NCBI RefSeq assembly: GCF_025562715.2
Contig: NZ_JAPFCC010000001.1
Coordinates: forward strand, 5,728,001-5,792,000
DNA length: 64,000 nt
Reading direction: 5' to 3'
Source of the DNA: Endozoicomonas gorgoniicola
GTDB lineage: Bacteria > Pseudomonadota > Gammaproteobacteria > Pseudomonadales > Endozoicomonadaceae
In this document: positions 9,132 to 18,599 of the stretch, piece by piece
How positions within the stretch are numbered: position 1 is the stretch's first letter
Layout: each line of letters opens with the position of its first letter
Made by a program: the position numbers and the translations under genes
Notes under the pieces: model-generated
What the model saw: only the letters and a program-made list of their open reading frames with translations
Database searches by the model: none
What the model was told of the DNA's origin: nothing

Positions 9132-10175
9132 GTGAGTTCTATGGAATTTAATCCGGTCGATCATCCACATCGCCGTTACAACCCACTGACCGGTGACTGG
9201 ATTCTGGTTTCCCCTCATCGTGCTAAACGACCATGGCAGGGACAGGTAGAAAAGACCGCCACCGACAATCGTCCAACCCGCGACCCGAGCTGCTATCTCT
9301 GTCCGGGCAATGAGCGAATTACCGGTGACAGCAACCCGGACTACACCCGGCCTTATGTGTTTGCCAATGATTTTCCGGCCCTGCTGACCGATACGCCAGA
9401 CGCTGCCGGTGACTCTGACCTGTTCAGGTCTTCCGGAGCCCGTGGCGAGGCAAGAGTGATCTGTTTTTCTCCGGATCACAGTAAAACTCTGCCACAGTTA
9501 AGTGTCGAAGACATTCGTCAGGTGGTGGATGTCTGGTCTGAACAGGTGACCGAGCTGGGCAGTAAATACCCATGGGTGCAGCTGTTCGAAAACAAGGGTG
9601 CGGTAATGGGTTGCTCCAATCCACACCCCCATGGACAGGTATGGGCCAGCAGTTTTCTGCCCAATGAAGCCCGTAAGGAAGACGACAACCAGAGGCAATG
9701 GCTGACCGACAAGCACAGCAATATGCTGGTTGAATACGCCCGCCAGGAATCAGAGTCCGGTGAACGGACAGTGGTGGAAAATGATGACTGGATTGCAGTT
9801 GTTCCGTACTGGGCAGCCTGGCCATTTGAAACCCTGTTACTGCCTAAGCGGCATATTCTGAGAATGCCGGATTTGAAAGACAGTGAACGTACGACACTGG
9901 CAGATATTATCAAACGCCTGACGACCAAATACGACAACCTGTTCCAGACTTCTTTCCCATACTCCATGGGCTGGCATGGTGCGCCTACAGACGACGATAA
10001 TCGAGAGCACTGGCAACTGCACGCGCACTTCTATCCGCCACTGCTGCGCTCAGCCACTGTGCGTAAATTTATGGTGGGCTTTGAAATGCTGGCAGAGTCC
10101 CAGCGGGATCTGACGGCTGAACAGGCTGCTGAACGGCTGCGCAACTTATCCGAAACACACTATCTGAACGCCTGA
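9132..10175 (+). CDS. galT: galactose-1-phosphate uridylyltransferase
   Basis: This enzyme transfers UMP from UDP-glucose to galactose 1-phosphate, giving UDP-galactose and glucose 1-phosphate. The 347-residue protein has the N-terminal HRRYNPLTGDWILVSPHR, a zinc-site CYLCPGN near residue 55, and the active-site NPHPHGQVW around residue 163, whose second His carries the uridylyl group. The C-terminal half has WHGAPTDDD and HAHFYPPLLRS. A GTG at 9132 is preferred because GGAAG lies 6 bases upstream; an in-frame ATG sits at 9141. The gene is preceded by the galE-end tandem repeat and followed by galK. Confidence 0.94.
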   Translation: MSSMEFNPVDHPHRRYNPLTGDWILVSPHRAKRPWQGQVEKTATDNRPTRDPSCYLCPGNERITGDSNPDYTRPYVFANDFPALLTDTPDAAGDSDLFRSSGARGEARVICFSPDHSKTLPQLSVEDIRQVVDVWSEQVTELGSKYPWVQLFENKGAVMGCSNPHPHGQVWASSFLPNEARKEDDNQRQWLTDKHSNMLVEYARQESESGERTVVENDDWIAVVPYWAAWPFETLLLPKRHILRMPDLKDSERTTLADIIKRLTTKYDNLFQTSFPYSMGWHGAPTDDDNREHWQLHAHFYPPLLRSATVRKFMVGFEMLAESQRDLTAEQAAERLRNLSETHYLNA

Positions 10176-10215
10176 TAGAACGATTGGATTAAACGATTGG
10201 ATTGAAATAAAAGTC

Positions 10216-11364
10216 ATGGAAATGAAACAACAACTGATTGCCCTGTTTGAAAAAACCTTTGGAGAACAGCCTGAGTTATTCTTTCAGGCACCCGGTCGGG
10301 TTAACCTGATTGGCGAACATACCGACTACAACGACGGTTTTGTATTGCCCTGCGCCATCGACTACCAGGCGATCATTGCAGCAACCCCAAGAGATGATCA
10401 GAAGGTTGTTGTAACCGCAGCGGCATTTGATGGACAAACCACCGAGTTTGAACTGGCTCTGCCTGTAGAACCCAGCGAAGATGCTACCTGGAGCAACTAT
10501 GTCAGAGGTGTGGCAACCGCTCTGCTGGAACGCGGACTGACACTGAAAGGTGCCAACATGGCTATCATCGGCAATGTGCCACAGGGTGCTGGTCTCTCGT
10601 CGTCAGCCTGTCTGGAGGTTTGCACCGGCCTGGCACTGACCCGTATGTCTGGTCACGATATCAGCCTGAAAGACCTGGCTTTAATTGGTCAGGAGGCTGA
10701 AAACAAGTACGTTGGCGTTAACTGCGGCATTATGGATCAGATGGTGTCAGCCCGTGGCGAGGAAGGCCATGCCATGCTGCTGGACTGCCGCAGTCTGGAT
10801 ACCCGCTCCATTGCCATTCCACAAGGCGCTGCGGTGGTGATTATCAACTCCAATAAAAAGCGCGGTCTTGTTGATTCAGAATACAACACTCGTCGTCAGC
10901 AATGTGAGGCAGTGGCTAAACACTTTGACGTGAAGGCATTGAGGGATATCACCGTTGAGATGCTGGAAGCCCGTAAAGATGAGCTTGATGAAGTGGCTTA
11001 TCGCCGGGCTCGCCATGTGGTAACAGAAGACGTACGAACTCTGGAAGCCGCTGAAGTGATGCCACAGGGCAACCTGAAGCGTATGGGTGAATTAATGGCA
11101 GCGTCTCACATCTCCATGCGTGATGACTTTGAAATTACCGTACCGGAAATTGACACCATTGTTGATATCGTCAAGGACGTTATTGGTGCAGAAGGCGGCG
11201 TTCGTATGACAGGCGGAGGTTTTGGTGGCTGTGTTGTTGCGCTTGCTCCTGAAAGCAAGGTGGAAGCGATCAGGCAGGCGATTGACAACCAGTATAAAAC
11301 CGCAACCGGGCTGGTTGCTGATATTTATGTGTGCAAAGCCAGTCAGGGTGCCTCGGTACTGTAA
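10216..11364 (+). CDS. galK: galactokinase
   Basis: This GHMP-family kinase phosphorylates alpha-D-galactose with ATP to galactose 1-phosphate, the first committed Leloir step. The 382 residues are typical. Motifs are the galactokinase signature GRVNLIGEHTDYNDGFVLP near residue 27, the GHMP ATP loop PQGAGLSSSACLEV near residue 120, and the C-terminal GGVRMTGGGFGGCVVAL. It lies 40 bases after galT in the same operon and ends at a strong terminator 27 bases downstream, which separates it from galM. Confidence 0.95.
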   Translation: MEMKQQLIALFEKTFGEQPELFFQAPGRVNLIGEHTDYNDGFVLPCAIDYQAIIAATPRDDQKVVVTAAAFDGQTTEFELALPVEPSEDATWSNYVRGVATALLERGLTLKGANMAIIGNVPQGAGLSSSACLEVCTGLALTRMSGHDISLKDLALIGQEAENKYVGVNCGIMDQMVSARGEEGHAMLLDCRSLDTRSIAIPQGAAVVIINSNKKRGLVDSEYNTRRQQCEAVAKHFDVKALRDITVEMLEARKDELDEVAYRRARHVVTEDVRTLEAAEVMPQGNLKRMGELMAASHISMRDDFEITVPEIDTIVDIVKDVIGAEGGVRMTGGGFGGCVVALAPESKVEAIRQAIDNQYKTATGLVADIYVCKASQGASVL

Positions 11365-11390
11365 GGTCAGCTGACAACTTCCCACAATTA

Positions 11391-11415
11391 ACGCCGGTTC
11401 TGACCGGCGTTTTTC
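11391..11415 (+). terminator. intrinsic terminator after galK
   Basis: ACGCCGGT at 11391-11398 pairs perfectly with ACCGGCGT at 11403-11410 around TCTG, followed directly by a T run. It marks the end of galE-galT-galK. Confidence 0.88.
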
Positions 11416-11437
11416 TCTGTTTACTTTTTTGCTCGTT

Positions 11438-12508
11438 ATGACAATAGCTATGACAATGACAATCAAGCAAGAGCCCTTCGGTCAAACCTCACAGGGTGAG
11501 ACCGTCACCCGTTACACACTGACAAACGCTCAGGGTACTGAAGTATCCATCCTGAACCTGGGCGGCATTATCCAAAGCTTGAAAACAGCGGACAAAAACG
11601 GCCATTTTGCTGATATTGTGCTGGGCTGCGATAACGTTGCTGACTACGAAAATCAGTCGGCTTACCTGGGCGCCCTGTGCGGTCGTTACGCTAACCGTAT
11701 CAGGGAAGGTCAGTTAGTGATCGACGGCAGGCATTATCAGCTGGCCTGCAATAATGGCCCAAACCATTTGCATGGTGGCAACCGGGGGTACAATCAGCGT
11801 ATCTGGTCAGTCAGCGCAGAACATAACGATACTGAAGCCCGGTTGACTCTGCGTTATCAATCACCGGACGGTGAAGAAGGTTATCCGGGCAACCTTGATA
11901 TACAGGTAACCTACTGCCTGAACAGCCAGAATGAGCTGACTGTCAGCTACTGTGCAACTACCGATAAGACAACTGTCGTCAACCTTACAAATCACTCTTA
12001 TTTTAACCTTAAAGGCTCAGGGAGCTGTCTCGAACATGAGTTGCAGTTAGTTGCCGATTCGTTCGTGCCAACCAATGCATCGGCAATACCTTTTGGCGAT
12101 ATCAAACCTGTTGCAGGGACACCCATGGATTTCAGAGAGCCAAGGGTGATCGGGCAGGATATTGATGCGGATAACCAACAACTGCTACAGGCTCTTGGAT
12201 ACGATCATAGCTGGGTAATCAATCAAGGGGATTCGCGACTGAAAGAATGCGCAGTGGTCATCGAGCCGGAAACAGGGCGAAGCATGACGGTAAAAACAAC
12301 CCAGCCCGCTGTACAGTTTTATACGGGCAACTTTCTGGATGACCTGCCCGGAAAAGCGGGGCGTCGCTATAACAAGCGAGATGGTTTCTGTCTGGAAACC
12401 CAGCATTTCCCGGATTCTCCCAACCAGGCTGACTTTCCCTCAACCGAACTGAAGCCCGGCGAGGTATACGATCACACAACCGTATTTGCTTTTGGTTTAA
12501 GTGAATAA
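11438..12508 (+). CDS. galM: aldose 1-epimerase (mutarotase)
   Basis: This enzyme interconverts the alpha and beta anomers of galactose and glucose and feeds alpha-galactose to galactokinase. Conserved motifs are GRYANRI with a nearby NGPNHLHGG (substrate-binding residues and the first catalytic His), NLTNHSYFNL (second His region), and the C-terminal LETQHFPDSPNQ containing the catalytic Glu. The start is uncertain: ATGs at 11438, 11450 and 11456 and a TTG at 11429 are in frame and none has a strong ribosome site. The gene lies beyond the galK terminator, so it may depend on read-through or on its own weak promoter. Confidence 0.92.
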   Translation: MTIAMTMTIKQEPFGQTSQGETVTRYTLTNAQGTEVSILNLGGIIQSLKTADKNGHFADIVLGCDNVADYENQSAYLGALCGRYANRIREGQLVIDGRHYQLACNNGPNHLHGGNRGYNQRIWSVSAEHNDTEARLTLRYQSPDGEEGYPGNLDIQVTYCLNSQNELTVSYCATTDKTTVVNLTNHSYFNLKGSGSCLEHELQLVADSFVPTNASAIPFGDIKPVAGTPMDFREPRVIGQDIDADNQQLLQALGYDHSWVINQGDSRLKECAVVIEPETGRSMTVKTTQPAVQFYTGNFLDDLPGKAGRRYNKRDGFCLETQHFPDSPNQADFPSTELKPGEVYDHTTVFAFGLSE

Positions 12509-12520
12509 TTGAGCAAGACA

Positions 12521-12546
12521 AGGCACTGTATGCCCAGTGCCTTTAA
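12521..12546 (+). terminator. probable terminator after galM
   Basis: AGGCACTG at 12521-12528 pairs perfectly with CAGTGCCT at 12535-12542 around a 6-base loop. The following tract (TTAATT) is only partly T-rich. Confidence 0.6.
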
Positions 12547-12619
12547 TTATGATGAATATCAGGAACTCTTCCCTTAATACACAGTCCAAAGGCTAACTAT
12601 AAGAAATAGAGGAAGAAAA

Positions 12620-13288
12620 ATGTTTTATAGAATATTCAAAAAAATAATGCCCGTTTTAGCCGTAACAGTTCCCTTGTGGTGCTCTACAACGCTGGCTGAT
12701 GATCAGATAAACGAACAATTGATCACTCGTATTAAGGAAAAAATCAGTTTTTCCGAAAAAGCCGGTTATCATGTCCCAACGGAAGAGACCATAATTGAGC
12801 ACATTAAGCCGTTGCTTTCCCAAGGAGCTGACATTAATTACCAGGAAGAAAACATTGCGGTTCCCAGAACCTATTCCAGCTTTATTCAATACCTGGGTTA
12901 TATTGAATGGTTAATGAGCAAAACTTGCATGTGGATAGACTACATATCATTTGGAGACGGCTCCGAATGTACGCCATCTCAAAAAACAAACGAACCCTCT
13001 TCAGCCTGGACTGCTCTTATGTACGCTTCCTATAAGGGGCTGCCTGATGTGGTAAGTTTTCTTTTAAAACAGGGTGCCAACCCTGATTTCACAGGAGCTC
13101 AAGGCTGGAATGCCTATACGCTGGCAGAATATTATCGTGACCGATATGAGCAAAGTAATGATGAATCCCAGAAAGAACATGCTAATAAATATAACCGGAT
13201 TGTCTGCGAACTGGAGCCATTGACAACAAATACTGCAATGCCACCCTCGTTATACATAGGAAAAACACAAGCGCGTTGCAAACCCTGA
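12620..13288 (+). CDS. secreted ankyrin-repeat protein
   Basis: This 222-residue protein has a clear Sec signal peptide: a basic start, a hydrophobic core (MPVLAVTVPLW), and a likely cut after TTLA around residue 26. Two ankyrin-like segments are visible: PLLSQGADINYQ near residue 70 and TALMYASYKGLPDVVSFLLKQ (split here by description only) followed by GANPDFTG near residues 130-155. Ankyrin repeats mediate protein contacts and are frequent among secreted proteins of host-associated bacteria, but no partner can be named. Four cysteines occur in the mature part. The gene stands alone between galM and the convergent ribA and has an AGAGGAAG ribosome site. Confidence 0.75.
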   Translation: MFYRIFKKIMPVLAVTVPLWCSTTLADDQINEQLITRIKEKISFSEKAGYHVPTEETIIEHIKPLLSQGADINYQEENIAVPRTYSSFIQYLGYIEWLMSKTCMWIDYISFGDGSECTPSQKTNEPSSAWTALMYASYKGLPDVVSFLLKQGANPDFTGAQGWNAYTLAEYYRDRYEQSNDESQKEHANKYNRIVCELEPLTTNTAMPPSLYIGKTQARCKP

Positions 13289-13377
13289 GCCAAGGGCACC
13301 CCGGAAGCTGGTCAGCACAACCCAAACTCCAGAGTGCCATCAATACAAGCCGCTGCCATGGCATCGCTATAGAGAAC

Positions 13378-13971
13378 TCAGGCAGTTTCCAGCAGATGCC
13401 CCAGCTTCCACACTTTGGTGGTTAAATACTTTTCATTATGAGGATTCTGACCCGTCTGGTGCTGCTGCCGCTCCACCACCTCAATACCCTGTTTCGTCAG
13501 GGCATCCACTTTGCGGGGGTTATTAGTCATTAGAATCAACTGGCTGACACCCAGGTGATCCAGCATGGTTTTGCACATATCGTATTTGCGCATATCCGCC
13601 GCAAAGCCTAACTCTTCGTTGGCCTCTACGGTATCACGCCCTTCATCCTGAAGATGATAAGCCCGAACCTTGTTCATCAGGCCGATACCACGCCCCTCCT
13701 GACGCAGATACAGAATAACGCCACGACCTTTCTCAGCAATCTTGCGCATGGCAGCCTCCAGCTGAGGGCCACAATCACAACGCATACTGAACAGGGCATC
13801 GCCCGTCAGACACTCCGAATGAACCCGCGCAAGAACGGGATCGCCCTGACTCACATCACCCATGGTGAGAGCCAGATGCTCTTTGCCAGTGCCACTCTCC
13901 TCAAATCCATGCATGATGAATTCACCAAAAGGGGTGGGCAGGCGAGACTCTGCGACAAACCTTACAGACAC
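13378..13971 (-). CDS. ribA: GTP cyclohydrolase II
   Basis: This zinc enzyme opens GTP to 2,5-diamino-6-ribosylamino-pyrimidinone 5'-phosphate, formate and pyrophosphate, the first step of riboflavin synthesis. It has RVHSECLTGDALFSMRCDCG with the three zinc cysteines (about residues 54, 65 and 67), the Arg-containing RQEGRGIGLMNK, and the tail TNNPRKVDALTKQGIEVVER. The 197-residue length is normal. The start is a GTG with AAGGAG 6 bases upstream. It lies apart from the rib operon. Its intact zinc site matters because the RibA-like half of the RibB protein at 20574 has lost these cysteines. Confidence 0.95.
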   Translation of the reverse strand: MSVRFVAESRLPTPFGEFIMHGFEESGTGKEHLALTMGDVSQGDPVLARVHSECLTGDALFSMRCDCGPQLEAAMRKIAEKGRGVILYLRQEGRGIGLMNKVRAYHLQDEGRDTVEANEELGFAADMRKYDMCKTMLDHLGVSQLILMTNNPRKVDALTKQGIEVVERQQHQTGQNPHNEKYLTTKVWKLGHLLETA

Positions 13972-14290
13972 TCACTACTCCTTAAAACAGTCGTGCGGGC
14001 AGATTGTAACAGTCCTTGGCAATACAGGCGAGTAACCATAGAGGATCAGCTGACAAACAGCCATGAGCCGGTTTTTATAGCATAAGCGCAGCTCACCACA
14101 AGCATGAAAATAGGGACAAATGCCGGAAGGTCAGGTTTTTCGCAAGAAGAAGGTAAGAAATGCCCTCATTACGTAGTGCCTGCCGTTCAGATTGACGATT
14201 ACCGGAGTGTTCTCTATTTTTCAAGGCGGTATCACTCTATCGATACGATGTCGTACTAACAAAATACATCCTCAAGTGTACAGGGGACGA

Positions 14291-17200
14291 ATGAAACTGG
14301 AATTAATTATTAAACCAGCACTTATAAGTGTTCTTCTGCTTTGCCTGTTGCCAGTATCCGGCATTGCTGCCGAATGGAAAACAGGCGACTTAAATACGGG
14401 CGAACTTAATGATGTACACCGTAAGTTCATCCAACAGGTTCTTGATAAAGGTTACTTTGCTATTCACGGGAACCGTATTTACTCTGGACAACAAGAGTTA
14501 CCTGGAGCGGTTATGAGGGCACTACCCACCCCACCGTTACCTGAAGGAGTTGTTCTGGGTTACCAGCCTGACGGCGAACAGATACAGCTCATAAGCTTCC
14601 ATGCACCGGATCACTTTCAGAGCAGGCTGAACAACATTTCATTACTGGCTCAAGGCAATACCAGGCTTATCAGGCACGAAGGCCTTCGTCAACAGATTGA
14701 TCAGTTATTACAAAGGCCGTCACAAGTTGTTATAGACAGGCGTTTTTATTACACATCGTCTACCGAAGTACCTGTAACAACACAGCAAATTCAAAATGCA
14801 CTTATAAACAACCTTCAACATCCCCCCAATAACAACTCAGCCCTCAGAGTTGCCACTGTTAACTCAGGCCAGCTTACTCCTTTTGTATTAGTCGACACGC
14901 CCGGAAACCATAACGCAGATCAATTTATTAATGCTTATGAGCCACTAAACGACAACTCAGATGCTAATTACTCAACAGAGGGCGGCCAGTATTTTTATCA
15001 TGGATACACACAAGAGATCACAAACCCAGTTGCCCGATGGTTTATTGAAAGTCTGCTTAATACCGGTTACGTAGTCATCTATGACAGGACTGCTTACTTC
15101 TCCAATGCAGTTGCTGACCCGCAGCAACTGCTGAGTATGATCAATGAAGGTTCAATTCGACCGCTAGCTACCCGGGACCACGTAAGGGTTTTGACATTAA
15201 ATGACCACAGCCAGATAGCCTGGTTAAATCTGGCAGTGCCTGCCATTATGCATAGCTCATACAATAATTATGGCCAACTGACAGTTACTGCTGACAACAT
15301 TCTGAATTTGCAGAGCACTTACGCCCTCGCTGCTGAAGTGATTCAGAATTACCTTAACCAGGGATATATGGTGATTTTTCAGGGCAGGCTTTACTCACTG
15401 ACAGACCTGGTGCTTAATCCGCAGTACATTTACCAACTATACGCAAACGCCGTACATGCCAGCGGGATGATTAACACTGAAAATACTCTATGGGTATTCA
15501 TGCATAATGGTTCTATCGTCACGCATTACGTAGTACTCGATCTTTTTGAACAACTGCCCTGGCCTCGTATCACTCAATTACCAACATCTACCACTCAAAG
15601 GTCATCGTCAGGATTTGATGCGGCTTACCAGCCTTCCTCTATGCAACTCTCTCCCCTGCAAACACAGGCGCTACTCCCGACAACGCATCAATCCTCCCCA
15701 TCCCTTCCATCAAATTCAGATTATGAAACGACAGAACCGGATCATGCGAGATTAGTGAATGACGCTCAGGCTGCACTATCTCGACTAAGCGCCAGCTTTA
15801 ACGAATATCCTGTTATTATCCCTTCCGCAGTTTCCGGGCAGCCTGGCGAGGAGCAGGATCACTTTAAACAACCCAGGCCGTCTACTGATTCTTCCGAAAA
15901 AAAAACATCTGACGAAGAAGATCCAAATAACCAGGATAATTCTAACGAGCCAGACAGCGCTGAAAAATCTGCGAAACAAAAAGAAGCTAAATTAACCAAA
16001 CGAACCCGTAAAAAATCAAAAAAAAATAATTCAGCCACACCTACTGACAAAGCTTACCCGGCAAACTCGTGGCCACATTTTAAGTATTATCTAGTGCCTG
16101 CTGTAATTACTGTATTTTCTGCAATAGGTGCTCCGCTGTTTTACGCTATCACGAACTATCTGCAACAAAATAAACCAGTCGAAGAAAAACCACCAACATC
16201 TGCTGATAATACTCAGCAAGAAAGGCAGTTAAACAAAAAAACGCTCCCTGTAACATTCAAAAACAATAACCATGAACAAGTTGATAATACACTTAAAAAC
16301 GAACTGGATTTTATTAAATCCCTTATGATACAGAAAGAGAAAATCAAGCAAGAACTTTCAGACCCTGTGCTATCAGAACTCACAGAAAAGCTATTTGATC
16401 ACATGCCTGCCATCCTGAAACCTGTTATTCACCGCAAGGGGGAGCTATTTGATGCCGGTCTGTTTAAAACCAATGTAAAGACCTATCGCAACCAAGATTA
16501 CAAAAAACCAGACAAGGCTCTCCACTTCATTCCGCTTAAAAAAATCAATACTTTCGAACAGCTCACCCTTAAAGAAAAAAAAGAAATTATTGAATTGACA
16601 GGTGCTTTAATAAATCAATCCTTAGGCAAATCCGGTCTCGATATTTTCACCACATTTCAGTGGCATATGGCTCTATGTGGTAAACCAGAAAAACTAAGCG
16701 GTTTACCCTGCCATAAAAGAGTATCAAAACTATTAATTGACCAATGGCATAACAAGCCATCCTCTGAGGCTTTACTGGTCAGTTATACGAAAATATCTGA
16801 TCACGAAAACAAGCCATACTGGTTAACGGTTGCAGCCTGGCCTGTATCCGGGATAAATAAACTTGAAAGCGAACCCCTTATCTTACCCGTTCTGAATGAT
16901 AAACGTAATCTCAGGCTCATTGAGCGATCAACATTGTCACAAGATGCAATACGAAGTCTGGATTTAAGTCTGAAGCTTCAGATAGAACCTGAAAGGGAGC
17001 TTTTAAACCCGTCGCTTACCTGGCAAAAAGTAAGGCCGATGGATTTACTGGGGTCTTTTTTTAACTATGAGACCCTCGCCACAAGGTTGCTTCTGAGCGA
17101 TGGTCGTATTCGCTACAACGTATTATACAAAGGAGATATCGTACCGCCACATAAAGCCCTGATTCCTTATGTAACAGAGTCTAAAGCAGAAATACCATGC

Positions 17201-18088
17201 TATTTACTGGGTGACAAGGCAGCAGAACTCTGTGTCAAAATATCCGGGAATCTGATCAGGGGAAATGCATTCTTTGATTTACTGAGCAAATTCCCGGATT
17301 TTAAAATCCCCCAGTACCAACTCGTGACAGAGGATAATAACGGCAATATAAAGCTAACGAGTTCTAGCAAAGATATTTCTGAACGTATACAGGACTTACA
17401 TAACAAACCAAACAAATCATTATTTTTTGCTTTTAAGTCTCTGACGAGGCTTGATGAAGTTCCTGCATCCCGTATAGAAACGATTTTAAAGACCTACACA
17501 ACAGAAAGCATAATTCAAAACAGGCAAAACAGTCTGGAAGAATCTTTAACTGTTTTATCCATTTGCGGTTATATCCCCCTGGCAGGTTTATTAGAGCAGT
17601 GCTATAAGCAAAATTATAATGGATTGCATGAAACAAATTCTGGCGTAGAACAAATCGCCTTCCAGTATCTTAAAGACGGACTTCCAGTTCATTATTCTGA
17701 CCTGGAAGGTCACCATGTCCGCTATCTTCCTCTTATTATTACCTCTTCTGAAGGATTTTTCTTTTTTCCCGTCGGACAACTTATTGTCAACGGACGGCCT
17801 GCGAACTTTATATGGGATAACAAGGCAGGGACTGACAAAGTTATTCACCTGCCTTTTAACCCATCTTTACCAGTCGATCACCATCAGTATGTCGTCATTA
17901 ACGCCCCTGATGTCTTCCAAAGTTTTCACATTGGCCAGCCCCAGGAGTTTTTGCATGACCAGGTTGGCTTAAAGGAGATACCTGAAACCGCTACGTACCT
18001 GACAATGTTTCCTGGAACCAGTAGGGTTACGATGACCAGTTACTTTAAAGGTCAGCGGATCAGAGAGCTTGGACAACAGGATAATTGA
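14291..18088 (+). CDS. large secreted/membrane protein with four N-terminal internal repeats
   Basis: The function of this 1265-residue protein is not recognised. The ATG at 14291 has GGGGACGA just upstream and starts a good signal peptide (hydrophobic LISVLLLCLLPVSG, cut near residue 27). Residues about 41-420 contain four degenerate repeats of roughly 75-100 residues. Each has an amphipathic helix, then a GY-(V/F/M)-(V/A)-I-x-x-x-R-x-Y beta hairpin (near residues 54, 145, 259 and 358), then a strand pair of the type VRVLTLNDHSQIAWLNL. A low-complexity Ser/Pro then Lys/Glu linker (about 440-600) leads to one membrane helix near 615-640 (LVPAVITVFSAIGAPLFYAI) and a 600-residue C-terminal region. 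It could be a surface or host-interaction protein; this is inference. Confidence 0.7.
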   Translation: MKLELIIKPALISVLLLCLLPVSGIAAEWKTGDLNTGELNDVHRKFIQQVLDKGYFAIHGNRIYSGQQELPGAVMRALPTPPLPEGVVLGYQPDGEQIQLISFHAPDHFQSRLNNISLLAQGNTRLIRHEGLRQQIDQLLQRPSQVVIDRRFYYTSSTEVPVTTQQIQNALINNLQHPPNNNSALRVATVNSGQLTPFVLVDTPGNHNADQFINAYEPLNDNSDANYSTEGGQYFYHGYTQEITNPVARWFIESLLNTGYVVIYDRTAYFSNAVADPQQLLSMINEGSIRPLATRDHVRVLTLNDHSQIAWLNLAVPAIMHSSYNNYGQLTVTADNILNLQSTYALAAEVIQNYLNQGYMVIFQGRLYSLTDLVLNPQYIYQLYANAVHASGMINTENTLWVFMHNGSIVTHYVVLDLFEQLPWPRITQLPTSTTQRSSSGFDAAYQPSSMQLSPLQTQALLPTTHQSSPSLPSNSDYETTEPDHARLVNDAQAALSRLSASFNEYPVIIPSAVSGQPGEEQDHFKQPRPSTDSSEKKTSDEEDPNNQDNSNEPDSAEKSAKQKEAKLTKRTRKKSKKNNSATPTDKAYPANSWPHFKYYLVPAVITVFSAIGAPLFYAITNYLQQNKPVEEKPPTSADNTQQERQLNKKTLPVTFKNNNHEQVDNTLKNELDFIKSLMIQKEKIKQELSDPVLSELTEKLFDHMPAILKPVIHRKGELFDAGLFKTNVKTYRNQDYKKPDKALHFIPLKKINTFEQLTLKEKKEIIELTGALINQSLGKSGLDIFTTFQWHMALCGKPEKLSGLPCHKRVSKLLIDQWHNKPSSEALLVSYTKISDHENKPYWLTVAAWPVSGINKLESEPLILPVLNDKRNLRLIERSTLSQDAIRSLDLSLKLQIEPERELLNPSLTWQKVRPMDLLGSFFNYETLATRLLLSDGRIRYNVLYKGDIVPPHKALIPYVTESKAEIPCYLLGDKAAELCVKISGNLIRGNAFFDLLSKFPDFKIPQYQLVTEDNNGNIKLTSSSKDISERIQDLHNKPNKSLFFAFKSLTRLDEVPASRIETILKTYTTESIIQNRQNSLEESLTVLSICGYIPLAGLLEQCYKQNYNGLHETNSGVEQIAFQYLKDGLPVHYSDLEGHHVRYLPLIITSSEGFFFFPVGQLIVNGRPANFIWDNKAGTDKVIHLPFNPSLPVDHHQYVVINAPDVFQSFHIGQPQEFLHDQVGLKEIPETATYLTMFPGTSRVTMTSYFKGQRIRELGQQDN

Positions 18089-18096
18089 ACGCTGAT

Positions 18097-18570
18097 CTAA
18101 CCCCAGACCGCCGCCAGAACCTGCATACAGACTAGTGCGAACAGCCCGGCAATCACATCATCAATCATAATGCCAAAGCCACCTTTTACCTTTTTATCCA
18201 GTACACGAATAGGCCAGGGCTTGATGATGTCGAAAAAGCGGAACAGGACGAAACCCGTTATGACCCACAGCCAGCCAGCGGGCGCAGCCATCATGGTAAT
18301 CCAGTACCCCACAAATTCATCCCAGACAATACCCGGATGGTCGTGTACTCCCAGGTCTCTGGAAGTGCGGTCGCAAATCCAGATTCCCAGAATCATACTG
18401 ACGACCAGCACCAGCAGATAGTTCCACATGGGCAAGTACTGCAGCAGCAGGTAAAAAGGCACCGCCGCCAGTGTGCCAAAGGTACCCGGTGCTTTAGGAG
18501 CCAGACCACTGCCAAGCCCGAAAGCCAGAAAATGAACAGGGTTAGACCAGACGGAAGGAGATCGGCTCAT
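18097..18570 (-). CDS. pgpA: phosphatidylglycerophosphatase A
   Basis: This inner-membrane phosphatase converts phosphatidylglycerol phosphate to phosphatidylglycerol. The 157-residue protein carries the family blocks GLGSGLAPKAPGTFGTLAA, DPG-like DHPGIVWDEFVG, and the C-terminal GGFGIMIDDVIAGLFA, plus several hydrophobic helices. It is the last gene of the leftward ribD-to-pgpA operon and sits 29 bases after thiL, the usual gammaproteobacterial arrangement. Confidence 0.94.
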   Translation of the reverse strand: MSRSPSVWSNPVHFLAFGLGSGLAPKAPGTFGTLAAVPFYLLLQYLPMWNYLLVLVVSMILGIWICDRTSRDLGVHDHPGIVWDEFVGYWITMMAAPAGWLWVITGFVLFRFFDIIKPWPIRVLDKKVKGGFGIMIDDVIAGLFALVCMQVLAAVWG

Positions 18571-18599
18571 AACTTATCAATGTCGAATTCATTAAACGT

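Noticed and set aside
14184..14198. GTTCAGATTGACG present both here and at 37807-37819
   Set aside because: A 13-base match between two AT-moderate intergenic sites; the flanks do not extend it, so it may be chance.
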